A stretch of 64,000 bases of DNA from Ifrita kowaldi. Its lineage: Eukaryota; Chordata; Aves; Passeriformes; Cinclosomatidae. The stretch lies in contig VZRS01003938.1 of assembly GCA_013398055.1 (NCBI GenBank), positions 29,065 to 93,064 of the forward strand. Reading direction: 5' to 3'. Positions 37,043 to 51,150 of the stretch are shown piece by piece. The stretch's first letter is position 1. Each line of letters begins with the position of its first letter. Made by a program: the position numbers and the translations under genes. Under the pieces are notes generated by a model. The model was given only the letters and a program-made list of their open reading frames with translations, was not told the origin of the DNA and did not search any database.

Positions 37043-40001
37043 TAAAAAAAAAAAAAAGAAGAGAGGAATTATGATCTAAAAGAAGCAGTGCCTTCTGCTC
37101 ATTACAAAGAGGAATTATTTCCAAGGCAGCTAAAAAAGTCACTCAAGGGTGTGGAAAATTAATGAAGAAAAGCTTTGGCAGAAAGATTTCAATTCTTGCT
37201 TTAAACTGCTTAAATGAGATATCAGCATACAGAAGCCCCAACTGTGAACAAAATTCATGCTTTGCAGCTATGCAAATTTTTAACATGCATAGGAGGATAG
37301 CAATAAGATAGAATAGTTACTCTGCATTGTAATACTGCCAGTGACGGTTGGATCAAAGACAATGAAAAATTTGATGATGTGTATCACGTTGTGATAAGCA
37401 TCTATTAATTAGCACACACTTTTGCATGCCAACGTATTCATAGATTATGCAGCTTGCAAGCGAGTAACAATGGGTCTGGAACAATGGTATATGTTCAAGA
37501 TTTGGTTTTGAATTACTGAATAAACGGTGGCCCAGAGTGTTAATCTGCATTATAAACTTTCAAAACAATTCTCACCTAGGCAATACCCCAGCAAATGGGA
37601 TTTACAGGTCAAGTATATTTGGTGGATTGCAAGAAACTTTAATGTTTTCTTCCATGCTTATACAGAGCAACCTATCTGAGACAGAGAATCCATAGCACAT
37701 GTCTGTTTCTTTTCCCCTTATGTGGTTATGGTCAGGACACCTTCTCCAGGGAAGATTCTGTAATGTAGCAAGAATGAACTGACATCTTCTAGAAATGCAA
37801 CCCATGAGGGCCTCAAAGAGAAGTACTTTTCTCTCTGCTTCTCACTAGCTTCACCTATGGGCTTTGCCTCAGAAGAATGCAGTGGTCTTGTTAGCAAATA
37901 TTGGTGAAGTAAAACTCTTTAACATTAATGTAATATTCAGAAGCAGGCTGAACTCTTTATTCAGCCAGATGCAGGAGGGGATATTTGCTCTGAAGTTCTG
38001 TACATGCTGAGTACAGAAAAGGCTCCCGTTTATGTACTGTATTTCACACACATTTTCATCAGTGTTCCTGGAATGAACATACATATGATAAGTTTCCTCA
38101 AAATCATTAACATATGTTCACTCCCCTACGGCGCACATGTTCTTCTGTTCCGGGGGTCTCTTTAGTGGTTCCTGGTGGTTGGTGACCCCAAAGCCATACC
38201 TGACAGCCTGATGAGCTGCTACTTTCAAAGTTAGGAGAAAAGTTGGCACAACTGGGCTGGTTGCTTTCCCATTCTTCTTCTTTGTTAATGTTTAACCTGA
38301 TCCTACAGAATAAGCACTGTGTGGCTCCATGGGCTGGTGGTTTTTGAAGAATAAGCATTGTAGTAACCCACCAGGTGTGCAAACAATTCTTCATCTGCTA
38401 ACAGTCTTAGAAGACTCCTGGAGATGGATGTTCCTCTGGAGCATGAAAACCTGCAGTGAAAACAAACTAGAGCCTCACAAGGACAAAATGGAGCTGGTTT
38501 TGACATGCCACATGGTAACTAAACTATTTCTACATTTTTATTCATTCATGGATTCGTATGCTTTTCACATACAAGATTTACCACAGTCCTGGATGAAGAT
38601 GATATGTAGCAAGATTGCTGCAGCCAGGTTGTCCTCCTTGGGCAGTTGCAGTGTCTAGTGACGTGGAGATATAAAGGGACAGTTGTCTTGATTTAGTGGT
38701 CTGCTAAGTTTGATTCACTTTTGGTAATTAAGACAATTTGACGTACATATAAGGTCATGTTCCACTAAGTTTTTTCTATGTAATCTATCCTCTGATATCT
38801 ATTATTTCAGATTTGCCTGGCCTCTCCATGCTTAAGGCTGATTTCAGATATCTCAGTTTAGTTTCCTTTAGTTTTTCAATGCTTTTCTGAAGATGCAAGG
38901 TTTTAGATTCAGCAGTAACTGGAGAAGCATCCATTAGTGAGTATTGCTATGAAAGTCAGAGAGAATGACAAGCCTGAAGTTTCGAAGAAGTTTGCCACTA
39001 GCAAACAGTGTCATTTCCTCAGTCAAACCATGGATCATTCCTGTAAATGTTATTGTTTCCAACAATGCTATGCGATTTCCAAAGGAGGAGGGGGAAGAAA
39101 ATGTTAATGAAGATAATTTTGTGATGATAGCAGGGAGAGAGGAAAATTTTAGTAGGTTTTAATCAGAGATATTGCCTATGCTTTATTTAAAGTACTTTTA
39201 GCTTAAAGCTTTTCTGCAGGAATGGAGAAGAAAGGGTGAACATACAGCTTTGCTTTCTGTGGATATCAGTCCAAGCCTATTACCAGAACTAACTACAGTT
39301 GAAATAAATAAAAGCCATTTGTTACTCTAAATTAGAAACATCAAAGAGAAAGAAATCTATTGTTCTGAGACATTGATGAATTTGGCTCAAGGGGTCATTG
39401 CCATCAGCAGACAAAAGCTGACACATGCTGCATTGTGCTGCACTGCACATTGTGCTCCAGTAGGCATGCAAACACAATGTTGTTCACTTTGCATCATATG
39501 CCATTGGTAAAACACCACAATCCTGAAACACTGACTATGGAGAACTGTCTGTCCTTGTGCGCCTGTAAATGCAATTTAAAATTGTGTGACATGTGCCATT
39601 AAATGGAACTTTCAATTATGTCACCCCCACAGAACAGCTGATAAAAAAGACCAGGGCAGGAACAGTACTGGATTTTTTTTTTCTTTAATAAATCTTTATT
39701 AAAAGTTTGGAAAAGGAGTCTTCCCTCCAGTAATGTGTTGGGGGAAAAACACAAGGTAGGTCGGGAAACATAGGTTTTTCTAAAAAGTCTATGCTGTGCT
39801 GGAGAGGCAAGTGAGAGACAGCAGTACTGGCTGCCTACGGTAAGAATGACACGCATTGTGTAGATTAGGTCCACAGCAGAAAATTAATGACCTAAACTGG
39901 TAAGTCACTATATGCATTGGGCCAAGAATATACCATGGCTTTTCTAAAACTAGTTCAGCACAGGAGATGAATACTCAGGTGTCCTAGACCCAACAATAAA
40001 G
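37043..40001. other. Non-coding stretch
   Basis: No gene was recognised. An A run sits at 37044-37057 next to the CR1 end. A short inverted repeat, TTTAATAAA-TC-TTTATTAAA, lies at 39684-39703 beside a T run. Open frames of about 100 codons at 38107-38658 on both strands are mutually overlapping and have no recognisable motifs. Confidence 0.5.
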
Positions 40002-40120
40002 AAGAGAGCTAGAAGGGACCTCTTAATACTATCTAGTTCATTCTCAACCTCAGGAACACTTCCAGAAATTTTCCTGGCAAAGATATTTTTCTAGAAGGTT
40101 CTTCGTTCTTTCTTGCTTAA
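40002..40120 (-). repeat. Possible very old CR1 3' fragment, minus strand
   Basis: AGAGCTAGAAGGGACCTCTT and then ACTATCTAGTTCATTC resemble the older reptile-type CR1 3' end (GGAAGGGACCTC...TCATCTAGTCC) read on the minus strand. What follows diverges too much to align by eye. Low confidence. Confidence 0.4.
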
Positions 40121-43100
40121 TACATTCTCTCTGTTAAATATCCACACCACCAAAGACATCTTATCTATATGCCATTCATTGCTCTTGCCTTACATCCAGG
40201 AGACACAGGGAAATATTTATTAATTTTCCCATTGAAAGGTAGGGCCTCAACTAAATAAATACCCCCATCATTCCTGATTCCCCCAACACCCTGAACTTTT
40301 TGTTACCAGTTGTTGTTGCTCTCCTCCGAAAACTTTCCCCTAATATAATAGTTTCTAAACTGTGGTGCTTAGAGGAGAGTATTCCCATTAGTAAGGCTTT
40401 TACTCATGTGGATCCTTAGTCAGTTTGACTGCTGATAGTCCTGCTAATAACTCAGATGATGCCATATTGGAAAAGTATGAGTTGTTAAAGCCTCTTTGAT
40501 CTATGAGTCATTCTATCCCCAGCTCCTTTCCTGCAAAGCTCCTTCACGGATGTTCTTCCAGTTGAACCCGTGCATTTCATTATTCCCACAGAAACACAGC
40601 ATTGTGCAAAGATTATTTCTTTGACTTGTCAAGATAATTTTACATGATTTCGTTCTGCCAAGGTGGGTGCAATCTTTTCCACTTCACACACACAGACAAA
40701 CATAGTTAAGTGCACAGTCTACTCAAGGGTTTGGAATCATTAATGTAAAAACCCATTTGATAAATTTTTACAGTTCAATGGTGAAGCATTAAGGACTACT
40801 CTGACTAGGATTTTTTAATCAATTCTATATTTGGTGGATGGTAGCTCCCACCTGAACCATATTTCTGCAGCACATTTATGAAAAGGTCATGAGAGACAGA
40901 CAAAACCCTCCCTAAAGTAAGAGATATTGTATCTACTCTCTTTTGCCTATCTACAAAGCTTTCAAAGACTTTTTTTGTGCTTGAGGAGATTGTCTTAGAG
41001 GGCAATGTATTTTCCCTCTACTTGTAGCTTTTAGGTTAGAGAAACTGGTGTCAGGAATGCCAGAAGGGAATTGCCTAAAAGAATTGAGTATATGATATCT
41101 TGAGGTCTATTTCATCCCAATTTTCTGTGATAGAAAGACATTGCTGGCTAGATTGTTCTTTGGCACTCTGCTAGCTTTATATAAGCCTGAGGAATACAGC
41201 CTCCAGAGATTTATCACATAAAACCCAATTATATGTGCTCCAAGAAAGAGCTGGAACAAAGAGATATACTGGGTTGTTAGGGAAAAATATATTTTGGGAA
41301 ATGGAGAGACGTTATTCAGGTATACATCTCATCCTTAATTAAGGATTGAGCCCACAGTAAAATCTTAGGGCAGTCTCTGCTTACATATCTTCTTGGTAGT
41401 TGCATATTTTACGCTTCACCAATATAAATAACTTGTCAGTTTGTACTGGACTCCTCTCTGCTCTGCTGTCATTTCCTACTTGCAAAGCCACGAAGTTTCA
41501 AGCACTTTGACTCTGAAGTTTTGAAACCAATACTGTTTAGAGCAGAGTCCATGGAGTTGCAGGAGCCTTTGGCACATCCTTGCCTCAGACCCAAGCTTGT
41601 GTCCACCTGTCTCTTTCAAGAGCAGTGCTGTGACATAACTCTGCACCACCATTTCAGAAGGAGCCATGGGTGGAAAGGGAGAGTTGTTAATAAAGAGAAA
41701 TGCTTCAAGATGCATTGGAAAAAGACATAGTAACTGTTTTTCTTTGTGACTGTCAGGGTAAGGAGTATAGAGGGGATAAAAAGGTTTTGTTTTCCATTTT
41801 AACTGCACATGATTAGTTTTTGCTTATGTCAGAATTGTTTCTGGTTCCAATAATGGCTTTAAACCTTGTTGTTGTTACTATCCTGGCAGTGTAAGACCTT
41901 AAAACTATTTAATGCATACAATTTAGAACCTGGACTTTCGTCTTTACTAAAATTCATTTTTTCATCAAGTAGTAGTTATATAACAATGCATTTTTTGTTT
42001 TAATCCAGCTCTTGCATAGCACAGGTAGTGAAGTTTGACACCTTGTTTCCATGTCTTCCACTGCACAAACACATTAAACAAGTGCATATAGCAACTACAT
42101 CATGATTGTGTTAATACTCGCAGGAGGCTTAGACGAAAGACTGGACTGCACAGAAGATAGGCAGAGGAAGAAACTGTAGTTCGGGGTATGCCACTTCTGA
42201 AAGCTGAGTATCTTCTAAACCTTGTACTTGTCAACTCTGGTTTCTTCTTTTGGTAAGAAACATAATTTGTCTCTTTCTTATGGGATCAAAATGGCAATTC
42301 TTATGTCTTAGTAAATGTGAGTTGTAGAATGTGTTATTTTGCGCTGTAACTGAAAAATGGCATAGTAAGCCATTTTGTTTTGACTTTGTGGGTATTCCGG
42401 CACTATCTGAAGAAGCTGGTTTTTTTCTGTTATTTCCAATGTTTCTTTATTGTCCAAATGGTCTGTTAAGTTTGTCTAACTACCTCAATGACTGGTCTTA
42501 AGATAAAGGCTTTCTGTAATGCTAAAATAGGTGGAGATTTGTTTTGTAAAACAATTTGTGAGCTCTCATCCCTTCTTCCATACATGCAAACACATGTACT
42601 GAAAATATTTGGGCTACAGATATGAGCATTTGAATACTTGTGATTATCAGCACAACTACTGGCAAATAGTGAACTCATTGTGGATAACCTTATACTGATT
42701 TTTTATAAAAAGCTGCATATTTCTGCCCTTTTCTCGTTTTTTTTTCTTCTTTTACTCACTCTTCCCAAATGTAGAAATGTGTTAAATTCTATTTGTAACT
42801 AAATGAAAACATTTCTTTTATGCTGTAAGGGATAACATGATCTTATTATTCCTTTTTCAATAAATATATTAGGCTTTTCACCACACTCGTGCAGACAGTA
42901 ATTTACCCAGGAGCCACACAGGCTTGTTTGACTGCTGGGAAGATATAAGGCAATTTACCCCAAAAGTGAGTGATGCCTTTCTTGCTGCTATTGACAGATG
43001 TAGGCTGCTATGCTTCTAGTTTGACCTGTGACCACAAGGAATGCAACTTGCAAGAGCAGCGTAACACCTTGTACCAATAAAAATATTCAGGGTTATACCC

Positions 43101-46100
43101 AAGCCTAAATCTATTCCCACCTATGGTCTTAATCAAATCATAATATAATATGAAATGCTTACATCCAGCTAACTGTAACTCTTGCTCACTGAAATATTTC
43201 CACTGTGTGCTTGAGCTAGAGACACAAATTTTTTCCAGTCTTTTGCTCAGTTTAATTAATATACTGCATCCCTAAGAAGGGCATTAGAGAATGCCACACA
43301 CCTGTTGTTCATTGAGAACAAGTCATTGTGAAAGCTAGGATCTGCTGTGAGTTATCACCTCTGGAAAAACTGCACTGTCTGCATAAAACTACACCCATAA
43401 CTACAGACAAAATGTCCCAGGGCTCCACTTGGTTTCTAAAATATTTGTCAGCTACTGCAAAATTCTTAAAACTGAATAACCATCTTCAGGAATCTTGTGT
43501 GAAATGAGAACCTTTTTCTGTCATTTAGCTTATATTAAGTTAGGTAACTTCATAGAAGATGCATAAATGTTTGAGACTAAATACATCATAGTAGACTCTT
43601 TAGCTTACTGTTTTGTGAATTCAAAATCAATCCAGGACGACATCAGATCCATTCTAGAAAATAATGCAAGTCTAAGGATACCAGAACGAGCTTCAGGTGT
43701 TAATCCCTCTCAAGCCTAGTGCCAACTGGAATTATCTTGTTAAAAAGGAGCAGGATAGTAAGGGGTGTGTGGGGGGGGGATATGTGTGGGTGTGTGTTTG
43801 TAGACATAAATATTCAGTCTGGACCAATATTAAATGCAAACTCCAATCCACTTTTGTAGTCATATGGTGGGAGATGTGAGTATTCCTCCAGAATCTTACA
43901 GTGACAAGCGTGTAGTGGGTTGTCCTGTCTGGATGAGGGTTTCCAGTCTGATGCACTATGACAAGCTTGACTTTAATGCACAATGGCTGTGTTTTGGGGG
44001 GCTTATTTGGTTTGGAGTTTTTATTTTTTCTTTTTTATAAGAAAAAGAAACAGATGCATTACCCACTACACTTTTCAAAGTGCATGTACTTGAAAAATTT
44101 CTCGAAATATAATTAAAGGGCAGTGCATGTATAATGATTTGAATCCTCCTTCTAGGATGGTTACCACGAAGTCACATAATAAGGCTGTTGATTATGTTTA
44201 TAGTTCCATTCCAGAGTAAATACTTATCTCATTTATTTATCCACCGATAATAAGAAGACTTTCTTAGCTTCTGTCATGTGTACTTGCACGTAATGCTTTA
44301 TATGCCTGAATAGAAGGCTAATGACTGTACAGTAACAAATAATGAAATCTGAGACACGTATAATATAAATGTAGAAGCAACAGATATCTGAGAAAACAGA
44401 ATGCTGTGGCTAAAAAAATGAAGTCTTTATTTGTAAAAAATGCACCCAGCAACTCAGGGATGTTATGAAAGCTGAGTCTATCTGCTTGCAGAAGGGAGCA
44501 TGCTATGTGAAGAAGTTCTGACTTTTTGCTTCTGACCAGAAATCAGTGGTTGGAATGAGCCCTGTGTTTATCTGTTTATAGAAATATTTATTCTTTTCAC
44601 TATGTTATCAAATTAAATTCCAAACTGTTTTAGTTTACTTTTCACTTCTGAAGAATTAATTGAGGGGCAAAAATGTTTCATTTTTATCACAATGGTTTAG
44701 GGGAATGGTAAAACAATTACAATTACAAGTCACACCTTTAAATATTTGTCTGTCTTGGGCTATACAGCTTGGATGATACTCAGTTTAATCTGTTTACTTT
44801 TGGTTTTATTTTTAGGAGCAAATATCTAGGGTCAAATCCAGCTTCATTCATGAAAGGTACTGAACTCTATCATTTAAATCAATGAATAATACAAACACTG
44901 ATTTTAACAAGATGTAATGAATCATACTTTCAAGTGTTCAGCCCGTCTCAAGGTTTAGCTCATAATGTGATTAATCACATAGGCATGTCAGGCAGGATTT
45001 TTACCATTACACCCTTGATAACACAGAAAATATGCACTAATGGCGATGAAAAAACCCCATGATCTTTCAGGCTGAAAACAGACTTCCTGACCTTCAACAA
45101 CTCTGTAGTTCCAGTAGAACTACTGTAGATCTTACTAGATGAAGGAGAGGACTGTCCACACACTGGTCTGCTTTCTCCTGTGAGAAGGCTGTATGTTGCA
45201 CTAGGCACAAGCCACCCAGATCTTGAGACACGAACAATGTAACTGCACTGCTTTTGCAGCTTACCGACTGTAAACAATAATGTTACAGGGAGTTGCGATA
45301 GGACTGGCTCACAGACAGAAAAATGTCTGGCTGTGCTAATGCAGCTAAATGAAAAATGGAAATTACAACATCCTTGCAGATGATGCAAAAGCACTCCCAT
45401 TTTCGTAAATGGAGAGGCAACATGGCTGAGAAGAAAGTGGTATTTCTGTGTGAAATACCAGGTGAGGGTCCGTGGTTAGGGCACATCCAGCACACATCTT
45501 GTGTTCTGGCTGTGTGCTGGGGTGAGAGTTTCTCTGAGAGACCTTCACAGAGAGGAGTGCTGAGATACCACAGGATAAAGAAGCATGATTTCACCTCATC
45601 CGTGTCTCTCCCAAAGTCTACCAAATTCCTCTAGCTGAATCACTTCAATGATGTGCAAGTCTCTGCTGTAACAACCATTTTAATGCATCATAAGTGTCCA
45701 CATTTCTAGCCTTTGTTATGCAGCTCTATTAACCTGTACTGCAACTCATTTCTTCCAAAGCACCACACAAATAATATATTCAGATGATGCTCCAACTTTT
45801 TACATGCTTCTCTCTATTCATAAAGTTTCATTAAGCAAACATTTTCTTTGGCTTTCACATATTTATAGTTATTTATATCTGCCTGTAATTGTGGCACACC
45901 TGTGACTAAACATCAGAAGACACTAAACTTCTACAGAAAAGAAAACAGGAAACATACTTTATCAATTTGTGGTGGATAATAAGGTTCAATTATTTTATCA
46001 AAATGAAAAAAGTAATTTCTAGAGCTGATAATATAGAGTATATGTATAGTCAATTTCAATAATTGCTAATACATGCATTCAAGCTGGTATTCAAGCTGAA

Positions 46101-49100
46101 AATTTTAAATGCATTTGCTACAATTGTCTATTAAAAGAAAAAAAAAAAAAACAAGCCAATACCAGCACTCCCCTTCCCTCCACAAATTCTCAACTTATTG
46201 TGGGTCCAGTGAATTTGTTTTCTTTAAAAATTGGGGCCTAATTATCATGACTGGAAGACAATGCTTGACTGAGACAGAAGCCCTGGAGAGCAGTGAGACT
46301 CTGGGCATTTTAGCATTAATGGGGTCAGACATCCTTGGGCTTGTTTTTTTCTGCCACTCGTCTTGAGACCATAAGCACAGGAAACAAGACTGTGGGACAT
46401 TCCTGAACTGACTGGACAAAAATTTTGCTCTTCCCAGGTCAAAGTAATGTGCTCTCAACAATTTCACTTATTCAATTTGTATCTATCATATTAACAGATA
46501 CACAACACTAGTGAGAAAAAAATTAAGAAGTCTGAATATAGTCAAATACATATAAATAATTAAAATTCACACCCAGGGAATATTGCATGCAAAAAGACAG
46601 AATCATTTTTGCTGTTTGCCATCTCACCTGAGTCCAATAAACACATTTTACAAAACCCTAAAGCTTTTCTTAATGAATTACAGATAAGAGACCTCAAATG
46701 AACCATGGATATTTTGTGTTTTCTTTCTTATTAGAGACCAATCACAAGGGAAATGTAGGCAGACTCTGAATCACTAGAACAACGTGGGCATGCCGAAGAA
46801 TGGTAACACAAGGGAGCTCAAGATTGCAGCTGTGCTTTGCTGCTGTGTTGATACACAGGATACATAGGCACAAAAGGTGAGGGAGATTTTTATATGCCCT
46901 CTTCTCCTTGTCCACCTGAAAGCAATAATGAAAATATGATAAGTATTCACAAACATTCACTTCCATCTGGGAGGCCTTTGGGGTCTGTTCAATTCTAATC
47001 TACAGGACCTAATCCACAACTATTTTAGCTTCTTCCTCTAAAGGCTTCCTGCACCAGAAAACACTGTCATATCTTCATTGTACAGTTAGCACATAATCTC
47101 ACTTTGACACAGAAACCAGATGTTACCACATCAGCCTCGCTGAGGCAGTGGTCGGGTAGGGTTTCGTACAGCACACATTGTGCAAAATCTAGAGGACTGC
47201 AGTTTCCATGAAATGTGATAACTGCAGGCATTGCTATCTTCCAAGCACAGCTGGAAGAGGAAACGGAGGTGATGCTCTGGACTGCTATAGGACAAATATC
47301 GGAGTCTTGGACAGCAGGAATCCCTGCCCCACTGAATACTGAATAGGCTGTATGTCATGCTCCTTACCTTTTTCTTTCTCAAATACTTCATTCAACGCTT
47401 GGGCAGGAGAGAGATACAGACAGTAAAATATTATTCTGGGAGGGTTTCCAAAAGGTAGGAGATGAATCTCTAATTCCAAGACTATGATGCAGGAGGAAAG
47501 ATGCTGTTTCTGTTGCTGCCTGGCTTCTATACTGACGTGTTCAGGAGAGGTCTCAGGTTCTGAACTGGAGAGAGATGTTTACCTCTGCTTAGTAACCTGG
47601 GGAACAGGACACATATACTGCATATTTTTTACACTTGTGTTTACCTATTAGCTAACTCTAGTGGTTCTGCTAATAGTATCTGCACAGGAAGCCTAAGTGC
47701 TTAAGGCTAATTCCCCTAACTCGAAGAAATGTTTTTGCAATGCTCAGAACTGTGGCACCAGAGTGGCTTCATGATGTCACCTGGTAAATGGGACACAGAA
47801 AGTAGAGCAGCTGATACCACTCTACACGGAGGTTTGATTCAGCATCTGTTGAAATTAATATCCTTTTACTCACTCTTACAGGCATTTGATCCTACTGAAT
47901 GTTTGATTTTCAGGTGAGAAATTCGTCATACATACTTCAGAAAACAGAGAACGAAAAAAGTAGGCTCAAACACAATTCTGGTAGGGATTTTATACAAGGA
48001 TTGGTATTTCTCCTTGCACCAGCAGCAGTTACATAGAACAGGTAAAATTCCAAGGCTTTCAAAGGCCTGCAATGACTGTAGAACCACTGGTTTGGTGATT
48101 TCATGTACTTTGAAGGTGTGATACTTGAGATTGGATTTTCAGCAACTTCTGAAGACCAAGACTCTGTTTAAAGTGGCATGTATTTTGTCAAGAATTAATA
48201 GGGCCAACTTTTAAACTAATTTCTGAAAAAAACCCCATTGATTCATTCCTTTGGGAGATGTAGAAAAATAAGGTTCTTTAGCAAAGCATTTATCAGAAAG
48301 CATGCTGATGAATTAAGCAAATGAACATCAGGTATGCATATACATACGATGGGATAACCCTTCCCCACCACACTGCGTTATCCAGATCCTGATTTCATTT
48401 ATGAAGAAGACAGCTAGAAGAATTATTCAGTTCTTTGGTGCCTCAGTATTTTTCAACCACTTTCCCCTAAGTTAAAATCAAATCCTTTGTAACTCATCTG
48501 CAAAGTACAAATATTGTGGGAAAAAATTTTGAAGTAGAAAGACACCTTTTTCGCAATACTGCATGCTGCAAAAGCTGTAACTAAATCTAAAATAGATTTT
48601 TTTTTTTTCTCTTTGGCTTAGCCATGTGAGGAAGTACAATAAAACAAAGTGAGTACAAAACAATGTCCTATATATTTATAGATTGGCTATATATAGTCCA
48701 GCTGCAAATGTTGAAGTTCAGTTTCTGCAGATCTCCTTTACTTTTCTTACATTTTTAAGGCTATGAGATAAGCACAGTTATTTTTATGTAGATTGTTAAT
48801 GCTACTCCTGTAAAATGAAAGACAAAGAATTCAAAGGAGAAATTAATATACAAAGAGGATTTGACTTCTTTCATTAACTGTATATCTTCTCTACAGAGGA
48901 GCTTCTCTTTTTCTAAGATCAGCATTTCTCAACACTGTTCTTTCTCTTTCAATATGCTTCTAATATCTTTCCCCTTCACATAACTGAAATCAATATTGTC
49001 AGCTAAAACTGCTTCCTAAATTCAGTTCAATGAAGAAGAGTGATAGAGTGCAATGGAATAGTAATTAAATTCTAAAATCTGAAACGCTATTCCTCTCCAT

Positions 49101-51005
49101 GACGAACAAATGTTAGGTATAAGATTCCATTTGGAAAGGTGAAGAAAAATTATGCATGAAAACTATTGACCAGCTGTCAGTTAAAAAGTGATTGAAGGAC
49201 CCTCTTCTCTCCAGCCTCCGTTGCCTTGGTTTTTTTTTAAATTGTATCAGGCTTCAATTGCATATAGTTAGGTATAAAACTCAAGCTACTATTATTGGCA
49301 CACAGGATTGCAGGAAAAGGAAGTAAAAATACACTGTACTAAAGAGAAGCAGAAACCTGTATGTGTATCATCCTTGATGAAACTATCACTTTTGATAAAA
49401 AGCTATATATGTTTCAGTTTTAAATGGAATTGCTCCATTATCCAGCTAATTCAGTCATGTAAAAAATCTTCATCTGAAATCCAAGAAAAAAAAGTTTTTT
49501 CAGTGTTTCGTTACCTGGATGATTTGCTGGAGGAGTCTCTCTCTCTGCCCACTGACTAGTGAACTAGCCACCTTACCAGGGGTATTCCTGACACGACTCA
49601 CACCCTCAAAACAGGCAAAATTAAAATATGCTGTATTTTACTGCAAATCTCTTCCATATTCAGCTGCTATTTTCCTTTGTTTTATTTATTTACAGTAGGG
49701 CCTTGATGGAACAGCAGTAAGATTGTCAGGGGTGCTATGCATCCTATTAGTACTTACAAATAAAATCTGAAAGTGCATATAAAGAGAAAAAAAAAACCCA
49801 GCTGTTGAAATCAATGGGTTTGAAATGCTTTGATGAAATGACTTGCCATTTTGCTTCACTAAATGATTTAGTAAATTTTAGTGTTGTGCTCTTGCCACAT
49901 GAAAGTCTATTTTAATATTGAAGAAAAATTTTATGATTGGGGAAAAATGGTAATGATTATTTTCTGAAAGGAAGACTTTATTTCAGGGTCTTCTATAGAC
50001 TTTGAAAATCCAGGTGTATTAAATGGTTCTCCCTTATTAACACCGTTGTGTTGACTTAAGGAAATCCATTGAATTTTTAGATAGGACATCTGGTGAAGGG
50101 GAAGAAAAAAAGATTTGATTCTTTCCCAAACTCATATCAATCCAAGTACGTGTTACTACTATCTTTTAACATAGTTCTTAGTCATTTTTGAAGTCCTAAC
50201 ACCAGGTTTTCTGGTCTGTAGTGTCACTTATGTTCCCAGGAATCTTCACGCTGTATTAGCCATTTGCCAGCTCTCTGGTGCTGACACAGTCTTTAGCAAA
50301 AGATTACATATCCTGCAGTTAGCGATTCAGCTACCTCATCTTGAAATGCATTTGTAAATACTGCCTGATATTTCCTCCTTTATTTGTTTTTACCATATCC
50401 TCTTTTACTGCAAAAACAATACAGGATAGGTATTCAAACTGTCCATCCTTTCCTTCTTTATGGGCTACTTGGTGAAAGACGTAAGATCAGGACTCAAGGC
50501 TTTGAAGTCTTCATCACATCCGCTACTTGATTATATAGATGCTTTTCCTTCTATGATCCAAATTCTCAAGTCATTTGTCTTTGGGAATGACCAGGACTAA
50601 AATCTTACATGTAATGATCAGCTAAGCACCCAGTACATATCTGTATCTGCCTAGAACTGATTTTAAGTATTTTTTATACCTCTGTCTCACCATCATGGCC
50701 AACTCCACCGGACGCATTTGCAACTTTGTATACGATTTCTCTTCTTCCCTGACCGTTCTTTTCAAAACAGAGGTATTGCTACCTGTTTCCACAAATTAAT
50801 TTATTTAATAATCTTAGGAGCTATAAGTGTCCCCTAACATGTGAGAGACCATGCTATAGATCTCTTCTGTGTGATAAAATTTTAAATCCCGCTGAGCAGG
50901 ATCTCTAATTGCCAGAATATAGGGTAAGGTTTTTTCCAATTACTCTTACTGTTGAAAAGAATAATTAAATAGCCACTGCAAAGCTCTTCAGACTAATGGC
51001 TGAGG
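40121..51005. other. Long non-coding stretch
   Basis: Nearly 11 kb without a recognisable gene or recent repeat. Local features are a GT/G-rich patch at 43761-43800, an A run at about 46138-46151, and a T run at 48597-48609. The longest non-repeat open frame in the window (minus, 44975-45400, 141 codons) overlaps other open frames on both strands at 45.3-45.6 kb and has no recognisable motifs. A short frame ending in a stop at 49557-49559 lies after a TTTTTTCAG and is mentioned under rejected items. Confidence 0.5.
43761..43800 (+). repeat. GT/G-rich low-complexity tract
   Basis: GGGGTGTGTGGGGGGGGGA followed by TATGTGTGGGTGTGTGTTTG. This is simple sequence, with no sign of a function. Confidence 0.8.
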
Positions 51006-51009
51006 AAGT

Positions 51010-51150
51010 CATTTGGGACTTGGAAACCTGGATTCCAATCCCTGTACTAATGAGTGTTTAAAGTTCATTCTATTAAGAGTTTTATTTCAGAAAACCCTTT
51101 AGGTTAGTGGCTAAAGCATAGAGCTAGGAGATGCACATCCAAACTCATCA
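51010..51150 (+). repeat. Two degenerate tRNA-like SINE heads in tandem
   Basis: The first part has GGGACTTGGAAACCTGGATT followed by CCAATCCCTGTACT, close to the B-box region of MIR-like or tRNA-derived SINEs (GGAGACCTGGGTTCAAATCCC). The second, starting at 51100, has TAGGTTAGTGGCTAAAGCAT and then GAGCTAGGAGATGCACATCC, resembling the A-box half and anticodon region of a tRNA-type head, with a decayed B box CATCCAAACTC. Both are on the plus strand. Neither folds as a functional tRNA by eye. Confidence 0.35.

Noticed and set aside
39664..39703. T run next to TTTATT on the plus strand, which could be the end of a poly(A)-tailed minus-strand transcript
   Set aside because: The T run is only about ten bases and no coding-like sequence adjoins it. 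The motif is explained by a short AT-rich inverted repeat.
44975..45634. Cluster of open frames on both strands, the longest 141 codons
   Set aside because: The frames overlap each other on opposite strands, have no motif or domain that I recognise, and no splice-like edges. A frame of this length is expected by chance somewhere in 64 kb.
49488..49559. TTTTTTCAG followed by a short frame ending YLDDLLEESLSLPTD and a stop, resembling a last coding exon
   Set aside because: Only about 20 codons, a weak purine-rich sequence upstream of the T run, and no partner exon or nearby polyadenylation signal that I could support.
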